This document shows positions 25,101 through 35,187 of a stretch of DNA of 64,000 bases, one piece after another. The DNA is taken from NCBI GenBank assembly GCA_947311845.1, contig CAMZMU010000040.1, forward strand, positions 56,500,330 to 56,564,329, read 5' to 3'. Position numbers and translations under genes: made by a program. How positions within the stretch are numbered: the stretch's first letter is position 1; every line of letters begins with the position of its first letter. Source of the DNA: Poa pratensis. Taxonomy: Eukaryota; Streptophyta; Magnoliopsida; Poales; Poaceae. A model generated the notes under the pieces. It searched no databases. It was given only the letters and a program-made list of their open reading frames with translations, and was not told the DNA's origin.

Positions 25101-26077
25101 AATTGTTACTCTAGGCAGTTGCATCTTTGAAGGAAGTAAAATGCCCATTCTTATACTAAACAAAAATGAAATAAGGACCACATTTAGCAAAATAATTTTG
25201 AATCAGTGCTGTAACCATATAATTGTGAAAACCTATAAGCACTTGCAGACAATCCTATGCATAGAAAGAATCTGTGCCGTATTGTAAAGAAAACGAAGAT
25301 CAGGTTCGCTGTACGATCGACATCCGTATCCCTAGATTTAAAATGAAGTAAGCAGTGAACACACAACGCAGTGTAGAACGTAAGCTTAAGGTCGTACATA
25401 GATAGGAAGCCAACCCATCTACCTGATATTAGTTGGTGCGGCAGCAAGAAACTCTCTAAATTAGTCTAACTCAAAAGGGCATACGTACCAGTTTGAACGG
25501 GACGCTTGCCTAAGCGAATTTCTCTCCTGCGTGCGTCTTCCACATACGGCGAGGCAGCATCGACGTGCCGACCAACAGAACCAGCTGAGAAAGAACCTAC
25601 GGGCTCAGCAGGAACATGTACGGGGTCGCGAGAGACGTCACCCGACAGAAAACGACGACGCTGCGACGGACGTGCGGCGTCGTCGTCCAGCGATGGCGCA
25701 GCAGTAGCACGACGACGACGAAGACCAACAGCATCAGAAACTGGAGTGGCGTATAAACTTTCCGAAGGAAAACCGGAATCTTGACAAACGCCATCCAGCG
25801 GACAGTCGGCACCATCAATATCCATCGCAGACATGTGGACTGAATTCCGCATCGGCGAAACCGCGATGTAATCAGATACAATGGGGCGTAGAAAATCAGC
25901 ATGAGGACCATCATGAGGATCAGATGCAAAAGAAGCCCGGGTACGGCGACGACGACTGCGGGATGAATCCGAAGAAGGCGGTTGCGCAGGCACGGCAACT
26001 AATCCCCTACGGCGGCGGCAAGCGGTCGAAGGGGAGACGCGAAGAGCAGCACGGCCGGAGTGCGGCCGGCGAGGCAT

Positions 26078-26735
26078 CGTAGGCGACCCAAAAGTGCAAG
26101 AGGCAAGAAGACGGGGCGTCGTTCGGGCGGCCGAATTTGGGCGAGCGCGAGGAGGAGCTGGCTCGGGAGGCGGAGCTCGCTGAGGAGGGAGAGGAGAAGA
26201 AGCGGGGAAGGAGGGGTTGGGTGGCGAGCGGCACCGGCCGGCAGATGGTGGGGATAGGCGGCGAGCGGCGCCGGTGGAAGGTGCGGTTTGGGCGGCGCCG
26301 GCACGGAAGGTGGCGGAAGACGCGGTGGACGGGTGAGGGCGGCGCCAGCGAGGTAAGTAGCGGGACGGGGAGCTGTAGTGGGCGCTGGGCGTGGCCGGAG
26401 GCCCCCTGCTGTGTGTGGCGCCAGTTCTTGCCTTCTTGCGCCGAAGGAAGAGAGAGCAGGCGTGCAGATTGAGGGAGGCGACGTGGCGTAGGAGACGTGC
26501 AGCAGCGAGAAGCGGTGGAAAGTTCGTGACGCCTCTGCACTATTTGGTCAAACCGACAAAGAATAAGCGGTGGAAGCATCAGATATTTTTTTCAGAGAAA
26601 CAGACAACGCGAGAAGGGAATGGACCTGGCCGGTGCTACTGTTCATAACTGTAGCTGCCTACAGTGTTGTGTAAGGCAACGCGGTCGCTGAGAGAGCGTC
26701 ATTTTGCACCTCTTTTATATAGTTAGGTAATTCTG
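26078..26735 (-). promoter_or_regulatory. Putative promoter and 5' end of the RepHel Helitron
   Basis: GC-rich leader followed by AT-rich terminal sequence upstream of the RepHel ATG. Open GC-rich frames here (26007-26579) look like leader shadows. TATATAAAAG (minus strand, about 26716-26725) could be a TATA box and also part of the Helitron 5' terminus. A CTACAGT...GAACAGTA motif near 26640-26670 recalls the 30044 tandem unit. Exact transcription start cannot be seen. Confidence 0.45.
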
Positions 26736-28560
26736 AGCATTCTGCTATGATATCCAGATCCCAGAGTGGTGTACCATACAGATACTTTGCTAACTATTCT
26801 GAATTACAACGCCAACCCCACTCACATGTTAAAACGACGTCTAGAAAAATCAGTGCAGGTCACAAACTCACCGCTCACCAGGAGATATTCCTAACTAATA
26901 GCGAGTCCTCACCTAAGGAGTTATGTGCAGTTCCTTCTTCCTTGGTACAAAATGAGATAATCTACAGAGCTTGGTTCAATTAAAGTGAAACATTATGCAT
27001 GGTTGTGTACCAAAAGTACTGATCTCATTTAAAAAAAAAAGATTTGTTCCAGGCATCCAATGAAGTATTGCCTAATCACCGAAATAACTTCTGGCATGGA
27101 AGTTAAATATTACACAGATATGTGAAGAATTGGAACAAACAAGTTATGCATGCATCAATCAACTTGTTGTATGTCAGCACAACAAACATGTTTACCTGGA
27201 TCAGATAGGGTAGATCAACTCAGAGTTCTTGTTACACTTGTGGGAAAAGCATATGACTAAAGTCACCAAACTAACGCTCATCATGTTATTCTCATCATTA
27301 GCATCTTCCTCACGGGGAACTTGGAGATGCCAACTTTGGAACCCACCAACTCACGCTGCTCTTAGCTTCTTGCACAGAAAAAACAAGCTGATAGCCAAGG
27401 CAGCAAAAGAAGCAATTTTAATCACCATTCAATCCAAACACCTGACCAGAGATGCCAGCCAAAAAATGAACCGAAAAAAAATCAAGGAGAGGCCGGCCCC
27501 AACAAATCTAGTGGACGAATCAGACGTCGACGGAGGCTGCGCTTGCCGGAGGAGTGCTGACGGCGGATGAGTTCGTCGTGCGTGAACATCCACGGCTCGT
27601 CGCCGCCAGCGTTGCTGCCTCGGAGTCTGACAGGAGCTCCATAAACATCCTTTGCCTCTGGTTATTGGTTAGTGATATTCTTAGAGCCGTCCACCTTATG
27701 GTCTTGCTCTTCCTATTCCTCTTTGTAGATTCAGCACTAAGCTTGGTGTTCTCCACCCTATTTTTCAGTGCCACTTTCTTCTTGTTCTTTCTTTGTATTC
27801 ACCTTCTCCTTGGTCATTCTTAAAATCATCTCTTGTAGTATCCCTAGCATCGGTATACAACATCAATAAATTTATGGTGATAGAAATATTATACAAGGAC
27901 AAAAAAGAAACCTAAAGTTAACATGCCGTTCATACTTTTTCTGGTTCAGAACAAGGCAGTCCACCACTAATCGGGTAAAAAATTGTGAGAGCTGACTACA
28001 AAGAAAGAAAACCTCTAGCATGTCAAAAGGAGCGCCGCAGTGCCATCTCCGTCTACAACAACAAATGGCGCCACACCCTCCTTCCCGTGCTCTCCATGAC
28101 GGGGGAGTAGCCGGTTGACAACCGTTAGGTCATTTTTTATAGAAATAACCGTTAGGTCATTTTATTCAGTAAATACTGCAGATGTAAACTATTGAGGATG
28201 GACAACAGTTAAGTCATTTTATCCAGCCTTCTATATTCAAAGTTTCATGTTCAAGAATGTCTAACAAGCAGATGAAAATCTAAACACAACAAATTCAGAA
28301 AGAGTGCAGTCTAATCAGGTAAACTGTTGGCAACATACCTATATACTGCCCAAGAGTAGAAAAGAAAAATGCTTTAAATACATACTCCCTTGCAGTGAAA
28401 ATAATCTAGTACGATTGGACTGCATGTGGGTAGCTTCTCTGAGGGTCACTGTTCTGGATGTTGGCTCGAGCATGAATGAACTACTCCGTCTCGCCTTAAG
28501 ACCTTGAACAAAAATGAGAGGAAGAGAAAGAGAATGGGTAGATCAAAGAATTTCACCTGA
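26736..28560. other. No recognisable gene
   Basis: Mostly AT-rich. A minus-strand frame 27520-27774 encodes a basic 84-residue peptide (NRKSKTIRWTALRISLTNNQ) with no family I know; it may be a captured exon. A short direct repeat around AACCGTTAGGTCATTTT occurs near 28125 and 28148. Nothing else supported. Confidence 0.4.
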
Positions 28561-29350
28561 GCCTTGTATATGAATACACCCGATCTTAACCCTTCTCCAC
28601 TTCATTCACCATCTTTATATCCCGCCGCCCCTGCTGCCTCACGTTGCTGCCCTTTTTTACTCGCCCACGATTCCGGCACCGAGGCATTCAGGATGCGCAC
28701 AAACAAGGATGAAAACGCGTCCGGCGAAGTGGAGGAAGGGAGAGAAACGACAGCACATGCAGATGCGCGCGCAAGATGCAGTGCGTACGCGTGGTGGCGC
28801 TGGAGGCCTGGGGAGGAGAAGGGTCGGCGCGGAGGAAGGTCCGCTGCGTACCCGGGGCACAGGGGCGGGACGCAGGACCTCCTGCTCGGCGGCCGGGACG
28901 CGGGGCACAGGGGCGCGGCGGAGGTCCTCCTACTGCGCGGCCGATGCGGATTTGACCGCAGGCCGGCGTAGTTCTTCGGGCCGTCGGGCGCCCCCGTGAA
29001 GAGGGTTAAGGCGCTGCCGCGCAGGGGCACGGATCGATGGGAACATGGTGACGAGATGAGAACGGGTAGGGGGGTAGATATGGTGGAAAGAGGCCGCCGT
29101 CTTGCTCACGCAGATCGCCGGTCAGCCGCCTGGTCCGGCGAAGGTAGGGAATACGGGGATGTGGCGCTAGGGATAGATGGAATCAGGGGACGGGGGACGG
29201 GAGAGAACGGTGTTCGGTGTATCCGTCCGAGGCAGACGACGGGAGGACCTACGACCGTTCGATGTGCATCCGTCGGAGGCAGACCATGGTTCGGCAGACG
29301 ACGTACCAAACTTACCATTACGACCGCAGACTCCCATTTAATAGTAAAGA
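26736..29350 (-). mobile_element. Right (5') part of the outer minus-strand Helitron
   Basis: The right end reads (minus strand) TCTTTACTATTAAATGGGAG starting at 29350, with T at 29351 on the + strand, as expected for A/T insertion. The same 16 bases start a Helitron of opposite orientation at 60518. No 3' hairpin/CTAG end exists between 26736 and 29350, so the partner end is probably at 15667, making this the other half of an element split by the RepHel Helitron. Contents: AT-rich 26736-28560, then a GC-rich segment 28600-29250 with open frames on both strands and no recognised domain. Confidence 0.6.
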
Positions 29351-30043
29351 TAGCCACAACCAAGTTCCTGAGACCTGTGTGAAACTCCCACATTCGTCCG
29401 AGAAAGCCCTCTTAATCGACATGGGAGTCAAAACACACATTAAGATGTTCCTGGGGGAGGGTGGTGCGTCTCAATAGATAGTAGGATACAAAACCAGAAA
29501 AGCTTCGACCAACAAGGGAATACCACTGCAATGAGATAAGCTCACAGCTTGAAGGTAACAGCTTTTATCGCTAAACTATAGACAGGTTATGCATTTTCTC
29601 TCACAATATATCAAATTACAGCCCCCTTGGATACTACACCAAGATACGAACCACTAGAAGGGTTGTATCTAAAGTTCTAAACACACATTCATGCGTATGA
29701 TACAGCTTAAGATACAATGTACTAGGACTGCCCACGTAAACACATTCTCTTTTTTTGAATGACTTCGTCTGCTCGCGAGAACGCCACATATTCGCTCCAC
29801 CACAGGAGTCGAACTCAGGGTTGCCCTTGTTCACAACCCGCGACCCAAACCACCGGGCCAAAGCTCAATTCTCACGTAAACACATTCTCTTAATTGGCCA
29901 TTAACCTCTTTCATCGACTAAGCATCCGCACTTCCTCTTGATAACTACCAACTTTTACATAATTAAATAAGCTAATGTTACAACAATATAAGCGTTCCGA
30001 TGGGTCGCCCTGCTCACAGGTTACAATTTAACCCTAGTTATTA
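29351..30043. other. Flank carrying a SINE, otherwise featureless
   Basis: Sequence between the Helitron 5' end and the 647-bp tandem repeat. Apart from the SINE at 29752-29872 and its target duplications I see no gene, TIR or LTR. Confidence 0.5.
29752..29872 (-). mobile_element. tRNA-derived SINE with perfect 19-bp target duplication
   Basis: A 121-bp insertion flanked by identical 19-bp repeats CACGTAAACACATTCTCTT (29733-29751 and 29873-29891). On the minus strand it contains GGCCCGGTGGTTTGGG (box A-like) and GAGTTCGACTCC (box B-like, near 29808), the internal RNA polymerase III promoter of tRNA-derived SINEs, and ends in a short A-run (TTCAAAAAAA). This layout is diagnostic of LINE-mobilised SINE insertion. 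It resembles a diverged tRNA but the spacing and lack of a full cloverleaf argue against a real tRNA gene. Confidence 0.88.
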
Positions 30044-31336
30044 CCTCTATATATTAAGGACGCTGGAAATGGAGGCCCGAGAGCGATTCGGCCACTGTAC
30101 GGCTACAGTGCCTGCGGGTACTGTTTCCCGTTACAGTGTTGAACAGTACCCGCAGCGTACTGTAGCAGCTAGGGTGCGTTTTTTTTTTTTTTGCAAAAAA
30201 TAACCCCGTGTTTTCTAAAAATTGTATACATGAAATATATGCGTGTCGACGAACAGGTTCCATTCTCGTGATCGGTTTCGAGTTTTGTTCACTCTAACTT
30301 CTTAATTTGTGATCCAAATTCGCAAAAACGTTCGACGAATTTTATCAAATTCGTCGCGCCCAGTCACCCGTTTGAAATTTTCCTTTCACGAGTAGATGCA
30401 TATCACCCTTCCAAACAACTTTCATGTTTTAGCCTTTTTATTTTGACGGACATATAGATATGCACTTCTACAGTGCTTGCCGTTTTTCCACAGCAAAGCC
30501 CTCACGTTTTCCAAAAATCATAAATTGGCCCTCTGGAATAAAACTTTTTGCATCAAAAGTCCCCGCACGTCGCTTTTTGCGAAAAGACCTCGCATTTCCT
30601 ACAAAAGGCTCCTTACCATTCCACCATTTTAGAAGTTCCTACTTTTTTCCCTCTCTACTCATAAATCACAATTTTCATCAATTTTCTTTTCCTCTATATA
30701 TTAAGGATGCTGGAAATGGAGGCCTGAGAGCGATTCGGCCACTGTACCGGCTACAGTGCCTGCGGGTACTGTTCCCCGCTACAGTGTTGAACAGTACCCG
30801 CAGCGCACTGTAGCAGCTAGGGTGCGTTTTTTTTAGGCAAAAAATAACCCCGCGTTTTTCAAAAATTGTATACATGAAATATATGCGCGTCGACGAACAG
30901 GTTCCATTCCCGTGGTCGGTTTCGAGTTTTGTTCACTCTGGCTTCTTAATTTGTGATCCAAATTCACAAAAACGTTCGACGAATTTTGTCAAATTCGTCG
31001 CGCCCAGTCACCCGTTTGAATTTTCATTTCACGAGTAGATGCATATCACCCTTCCAAACAACTTTCATGTTTTAGCCTTTTTATTTTGACGGACATATAG
31101 ATATGCACTTCTACAGTGCTTGCCGTTTTTCCACAGCAAAGCCCTCACGTTTTCCAAAAATCATAAATTGGCTCTCCGGAATAAAACTTTTTGCATCAAA
31201 AGTCCCCGCACGTCGCTTTTTGCGGAAAAGACCTCGCATTTCCTACAAAACGCTCCTTACCTTTCCACCATTTTAGAAGTTCCTACTTTTTTCCCTCTCT
31301 ACTCATAAATCACAATTTTCATCAATTTTCTTTTCC
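30044..31336 (+). repeat. Tandem duplication, two copies of about 647 bp
   Basis: Copy one 30044-30690 and copy two 30691-about 31336, each starting CCTCTATATATTAAGGA and containing CTACAGTGCCTGCGGGTACTG, an oligo-T run and CGACGAACAGGTTCCATT. A third partial copy (CGGCTACAGTGCCTGCGG) follows at about 31353. Divergence between copies is low. A diverged relative in reverse orientation lies at about 43740-44040. The CTATATATTAAGG start and the CTACAGT/GAACAGTA words recall the 5' end of the RepHel Helitron, so this may be Helitron 5' sequence; that is inference. ORFs here are not gene-like. Confidence 0.85.
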
Positions 31337-32280
31337 ATATAAATGACAAAACATCGGCTACAGTGCCTGCGGTACTGTTCAATTCTCCCCTCCATCTTCC
31401 TCTCCTCTATCCTCCATTCCGCCGCCGCCTCCCCTCTGCCTTATCCCTGCCTCTGACTCCCCCGCTGTCGCCACAACCGCCTGCTCCTGGCCTCCGTGAT
31501 CGGTGCCGCTACTGCGCCGCCTCCACGTCACGCCCTACTCGAGCCGCCACCTCCGCCGGTCTGCCGCCCCCGGCCGGCCATCACTCTAAATCCCCTCATC
31601 CGCACCTTAACCCTAACTCCGGTCGTCGGAGCTCGGTCGACGGCAAGCTCCCCACCCGCACCTGCACCACCTCGTTAAGGTTCTTCCTCGCCTCCGCCGA
31701 CCACGGCCAGCCTCGTCGTCCCCGTCTCCGGCGAGGTCTTGGCCTCACCTCTGTCGAGGCGCCGCGGTCAGCCGCGTCGTCCCGTCGTCGGTGAGGGTTG
31801 ATTGTCGATGTCGTCCTCTCACGCGTCTCCATCGTCCTCTCCCTAACTCCGAAGTTGGACCCGGCCCAAGTCGTCGTACAGGGTGTGCGGGTGCTAATGT
31901 GCTCCGACCTGTGCGGCAACTAGGGTTTGCCCCCGAAACCCCCACAAGGCCAAAACGGACAAAATAGCACACGGGGTGGCCGTCAGCCGTGTCGTGCTGG
32001 ACCAGCCCTTTAGGTCGCGTGCCAGAGGCCTTTTTACTAGAGTGAAGCGAGGCAGAGTTTTCATTTCCAAATGTTTTTTCTTTTCCTTGTTGGGGAAATA
32101 TTTGTATGTTGTAGATCAGTTTTGTTATGGTTGCAAGTGGGATGGGATTGGGATGTCCCATCCCATCTGGCATCAAATCCCAACTTATCCCGTTGCCCCA
32201 CTTCCCATCTATCCCAGAAGCTGAAATTTTATTGGGCTTTTCTGGCCCGTCCCACTTGTCCCACTAAAATCCGTGAACAG
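31337..32280. other. GC-rich segment without a recognised gene
   Basis: 31380-31800 is CT- and CG-rich with overlapping open frames on both strands and proline/serine/arginine-rich translations, as expected from composition. 32130-32280 contains GGGATGTCCCATCCCATC and other TCCCA-rich words that reappear inverted at 40270-40360, on the far side of the C2 fragment. Confidence 0.45.
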
Positions 32281-32543
32281 TAATCTTGCGACTGAGGTGG
32301 AGGACGTCGGGCACTCGGGCGGGTGGTCCCTGGGCAGGGCGTCGTCGACGCCGAGCTGGACTTTGGCGAGGAGGAGGACAAGGTGCAACCGCTGGTTGCG
32401 CCGAGGGGGTCAAGCTGCTTGTCCTGCTCAGCGTGCCTCCCGCTCCGTGACGTCGTCGACGACCCCGGCGTCGGGGGCAAGGCGTCAAGGAACCTGCGCC
32501 TCAAGCAGCCCTCGGGGAGGCCGCATAGGAGGCTCGATGTCCG
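32281..32543 (+). pseudogene. C2-domain (SRC2-like) gene, part upstream of the retrotransposon
   Basis: In frame 2 of the + strand (about 32323-32543) the translation contains PLRDVVDDPGVGGKASRNLR then LKQPSGRPHRRLDVR, the end of a plant C2 domain of the SRC2 family (V-x-V-PLRDLLD...YQLRRPSGRPxGxLxxxxxV). Such proteins bind calcium and phospholipids at membranes. The frame continues across the Athila insertion at the shared GTCCG as VAVREPSRYYYG (39444 onward). The first part of the C2 domain is absent or unrecognisable and no start codon is convincing. This is a gene fragment broken by a retrotransposon. Confidence 0.72.
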
Positions 32544-34142
32544 TGATACGTCTCAAACGTATCTATAATTTTTGATGTTCGATGCTTATTTTATACCAAT
32601 TGCTACATGTTTTGCATCTACTTTATATCACTTTTATACATTTTTTGGGACTAACCTATTAAGAAGATGCCGAAGTGTCAGTTCCTGTTTTCTGCTGTTT
32701 TTGTATTCCAGAAAAGCTAGTCTGGAAATATTCTCGGAATTGGACGAAACTACACGGGGCTGCCTATTTTTCCAGAACACGCCTGACGGAGCGAAGGAGC
32801 AGCAGAGGAGGGCCACCAGGGCCCCACACGCCACGAGGGCGCGGTTCCCCCCTCTGCCGCGCCCTGGGGTGGTGTGGGCCCCTCGGGGGTCCGCAGCCGC
32901 CGCCCTTTCGCCTACTTATTCCCCCGACGCGAAAACACTAAGTACCTGAGCAAATATCCACGAAAAGATCCAGAGACGCCGCCGTCGTCAAACCTAGCTC
33001 GGGAGGGTTCAGAACCTCTTCCTGGCACCCTGCCGGAGAGGGGAATCGTCACCGGAGGCTTCTACATCGCCATGCCTGCCTCCGGAGTGATGCGTGAGTA
33101 GTTCATCCTTGGACTATGGGTCCATAGCAGTAGCTAGATGGTTGTCTCTCCACTTTGTGCCATCATGTTTAGATCTTGTGAGCTGCCCTACATGATCAAG
33201 ATCATATTATTGTAATGCTACATGTTGTGTTTGCTGGGATCCGATGAATATTGAATATTAAGTCAAGTTGATTATCAATCTATCTTATATGTTATTTAAG
33301 ATCTTGCATGCTTTCTGTTACTCGTAGATGCTTTGGCCAAGTAGATGCTTGTAACTCCAAGAGAGAGTATTTATGCTAGATAGTGGGTTCATGTCTCCGT
33401 TTAACCTGGGACAGTGACAGAAAGTTCTAAGGTTGTGGATGTGCTGTTGCCACTAGGGATAACCTAACGATGCTATGTCCACGGACATATGTGTTTGTTT
33501 ACATTACGCACTTTACTTAATGCAATTATCCGTTGCTTGCAACTTAATACCAACGGGGGACTCGGATGACAACCCGGCGGTGGATTATTAGTCATAGATG
33601 CTGTTGGATAACGATATATGTATTATGTCGTAATGCCCAATTAAATATCATAATAGTCAACATGTCATGTATATGCATTGTCATGCGCTCACTATTCGTC
33701 AATTGCCGAGCTGTAATTTGTTCACCCAACATGTTAGTTATCTTTTATGGAGAGACACCACTAGTGAACTGTGGACCCCGGTCCATTCTTTTACACTGAT
33801 TAAACAACCACAAACTGCAAACTGTTCCTTTTTCATTCTCTGCAATTTAATACTCATTTTACACACCATACGTTTAATCCTTTGTTTTCAGCAAGCCAGT
33901 GAGATTGACAACCTCACTGTTTCGTTGGGGCAAAGTAGTTTGATTGTGTTGTGTGCAGATTCCACGTCAACAGTCCAGACTCCCTGCGACAGCTATTTTT
34001 CTGGCGCCGTTGACAACCTTCTGAAGAGTTGCTGCTCCTACTGGTTCGATAACCTTAGTTTCTTTCTGAGGGAAAACTTGCTGCTGACTACATCATACCT
34101 TCCTCTTGGGGTCTCCCAACGAACGTGTGTTTCACGTCATCA
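32544..34142 (+). repeat. 5' LTR of the Athila-type element
   Basis: Starts TGATACGTCTCAAACGTATC and ends ACGTCATCA. It matches 37851-39438 with few differences. A third, more diverged LTR of the same superfamily is at 54544-56145. The segment ending CGCCTACTTATTCCCCC before GCGAAAAC (about 32900-32930) is where the promoter would be expected; I do not see a sharp TATA box. Confidence 0.95.
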
Positions 34143-34153
34143 AGCTATTTTTC

Positions 34154-34170
34154 TAGCGCCGTTGCCGGGA
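34154..34170 (+). other. Primer binding site, tRNA-Asp type
   Basis: TAGCGCCGTTGCCGGGA, 11 bp after the LTR. The Athila consensus starts TGGCGCCG; the G to A change here may weaken priming. The second Athila fragment (56158-56175) has the consensus form. Confidence 0.8.
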
Positions 34171-34360
34171 GACAACAGTCTTCTGCAAGGCGAGTTTCAC
34201 GCTTCCAATCTCTTTACTTTGTTTTTGTCTTGCTTAGTTTATTTTATTTTATCTTGTTTGCTTTCAATTATCAAAAACACAAAAAAATTAGTTACTTGCA
34301 TTTAGTTTATTTTCAGTTTTGTTTTCTGTTAGTCATCATGTCTAGCCCTGTTCAGTAGTA

Positions 34361-34840
34361 ATGTCACCTGAAGAAGAAATCTTCACTTTCAAGCAAGGGA
34401 GTGAGGAGAGTTTTAAAGATGCTTGGTCTAGAATATCTGAGTCCTATGCTAAAACTGAACCTAAAATGACTTTAAGCCTGCTTCTTAGTAGCTTTTATTT
34501 TGGTCTTGTTCTTTGCTACAGATATGCTTTAGATGCTGTGGTAGGAGGAGATTTCCTTCGTTATGATGGGGATCAAGCTTTTAATGCTATAAAAAAATTG
34601 ATTACAATTTCTAGCGCCCCAATCACTAAAATTGATTTGGCTTTGACAAGCATAAGTGATAGACTTAACGCTCTTGAAACGAACATATCTGGTCTAAAAG
34701 AAGGGTATAATCAGATTCGTGAACATTATGATAATGTGCCCGTAAATTGTGAACCATCGGGATGGATTCCCTCAGTAAAAGTTGTTATAAATGTGAAACT
34801 TTTCATTCTCGCTGTGATATTATGTCTGAATTCTGTTTAA
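34361..34840 (+). pseudogene. gag fragment of the Athila-type element
   Basis: An open frame of 159 residues with FKQGSEESFKDAWSRISESY and later LLLSSFYFGLVLCYRYALDA, the retrotrans_gag core of Athila/Sabrina elements that packages RNA. It continues with GGDFLRYDGDQAFNAIKKL and a helix ending EGYNQIREHYDNVPVNCEPS. It is much shorter than full Athila gag; the N-terminal part before FKQG and the nucleocapsid region are missing or out of frame. Confidence 0.75.
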
Positions 34841-35187
34841 TGCCCAAGAATATTTATGATTCCTTAAATCTTTGGGAGCTTTCCAAATGCGAAGATTGTA
34901 TAACTTTGGTTGATAATACTATTAAATTACCAAGGGGAGTAGCTGAAGGAGTATTTACAAAACTCTTAGGGATAACAATATCTATTGATTATCTTGTCAT
35001 TGAATGTGCAGGAGTAGGACAAATTACGCTTGGAAGGCCCTTTTTAAAGAACAATGGAGTTTTTATTAATGCAAGGTATGGGTTTATGAAATTCAATACT
35101 CCTATTAATCGAAGGTTCTTCTTTCCAATTAAGAAGGATGATCCCACCGAAAGGTTGGAAGATTTCAATGTCCTTGGTAATACTTGA
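34762..35187 (+). pseudogene. Retropepsin-like protease fragment
   Basis: A 141-residue frame, overlapping the end of gag in a different frame, with CYKCETFHSRCD, then FCLMPKNIYDSLNLWELSKC and IECAGVGQITLGRPFLKNNG then VFINARYGFMKF. These match the C-terminal part of Athila-type aspartic proteases (LGRPFL near the end of the domain). The catalytic DSG is not found, so it would be inactive. No reverse transcriptase follows. Confidence 0.6.

Larger units (their letters stand above)
18902..26077 (-). pseudogene. RepHel: HUH/Y2 replication initiator fused to PIF1-type helicase, two frameshifts
   Basis: This is the Helitron transposase, which nicks DNA, forms a 5'-phosphotyrosine link and unwinds the strand for rolling-circle transposition. 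Proposed exons on the minus strand, joined by consistent phase: 26077-25489 (basic serine/arginine-rich N-terminus), 24789-24406, 24296-24144, 24042-22519 (Helitron_like_N with CMHCGAPFWFQER), 22151-21588 (HUH and Y2 motifs) and 21241-18902 (linker plus PIF1 helicase). All donors read GT and acceptors AG. Two breaks occur, both one A short in an A-run: at 22126-22130, inside what should read FQKRGLPHIH, and at 20505-20508, just before [10 protein letters not shown]. Otherwise motifs and length are those of a complete RepHel. Sequencing error remains possible at homopolymers. Confidence 0.9.
17411..26735 (-). mobile_element. RepHel-encoding Helitron (autonomous type, now frameshifted)
   Basis: The element lies on the minus strand. 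Its 3' terminus is CTAG at 17411-17414 between A and the element, preceded (in element direction) by a perfect 9-bp hairpin, GGCGCGGCG/CGCCGCGCC with loop CAA. The body encodes one long Rep/helicase gene (18902-26077). The 5' terminus is less certain. Near 26700-26735 the minus strand reads ATTACCTAACTATATAAAAG then GAGGTGCAAAATGACGC, which looks like a Helitron start but lacks a clean TC, so allow about 30 bp. At about 9.3 kb it fits autonomous plant Helitrons. Two one-base deletions break the gene, so it is probably no longer autonomous unless they are sequencing errors. Confidence 0.85.

Noticed and set aside
28564..29382. Overlapping GC-rich ORFs near the outer Helitron 5' end
   Set aside because: Open on both strands with arginine/proline-rich translations and no family resemblance; could hide a captured exon, but not supported.
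29801..29870. tRNA gene
   Set aside because: Box A/B-like words are present, but the whole segment lies between 19-bp target duplications and has an A-run, so it is a SINE.
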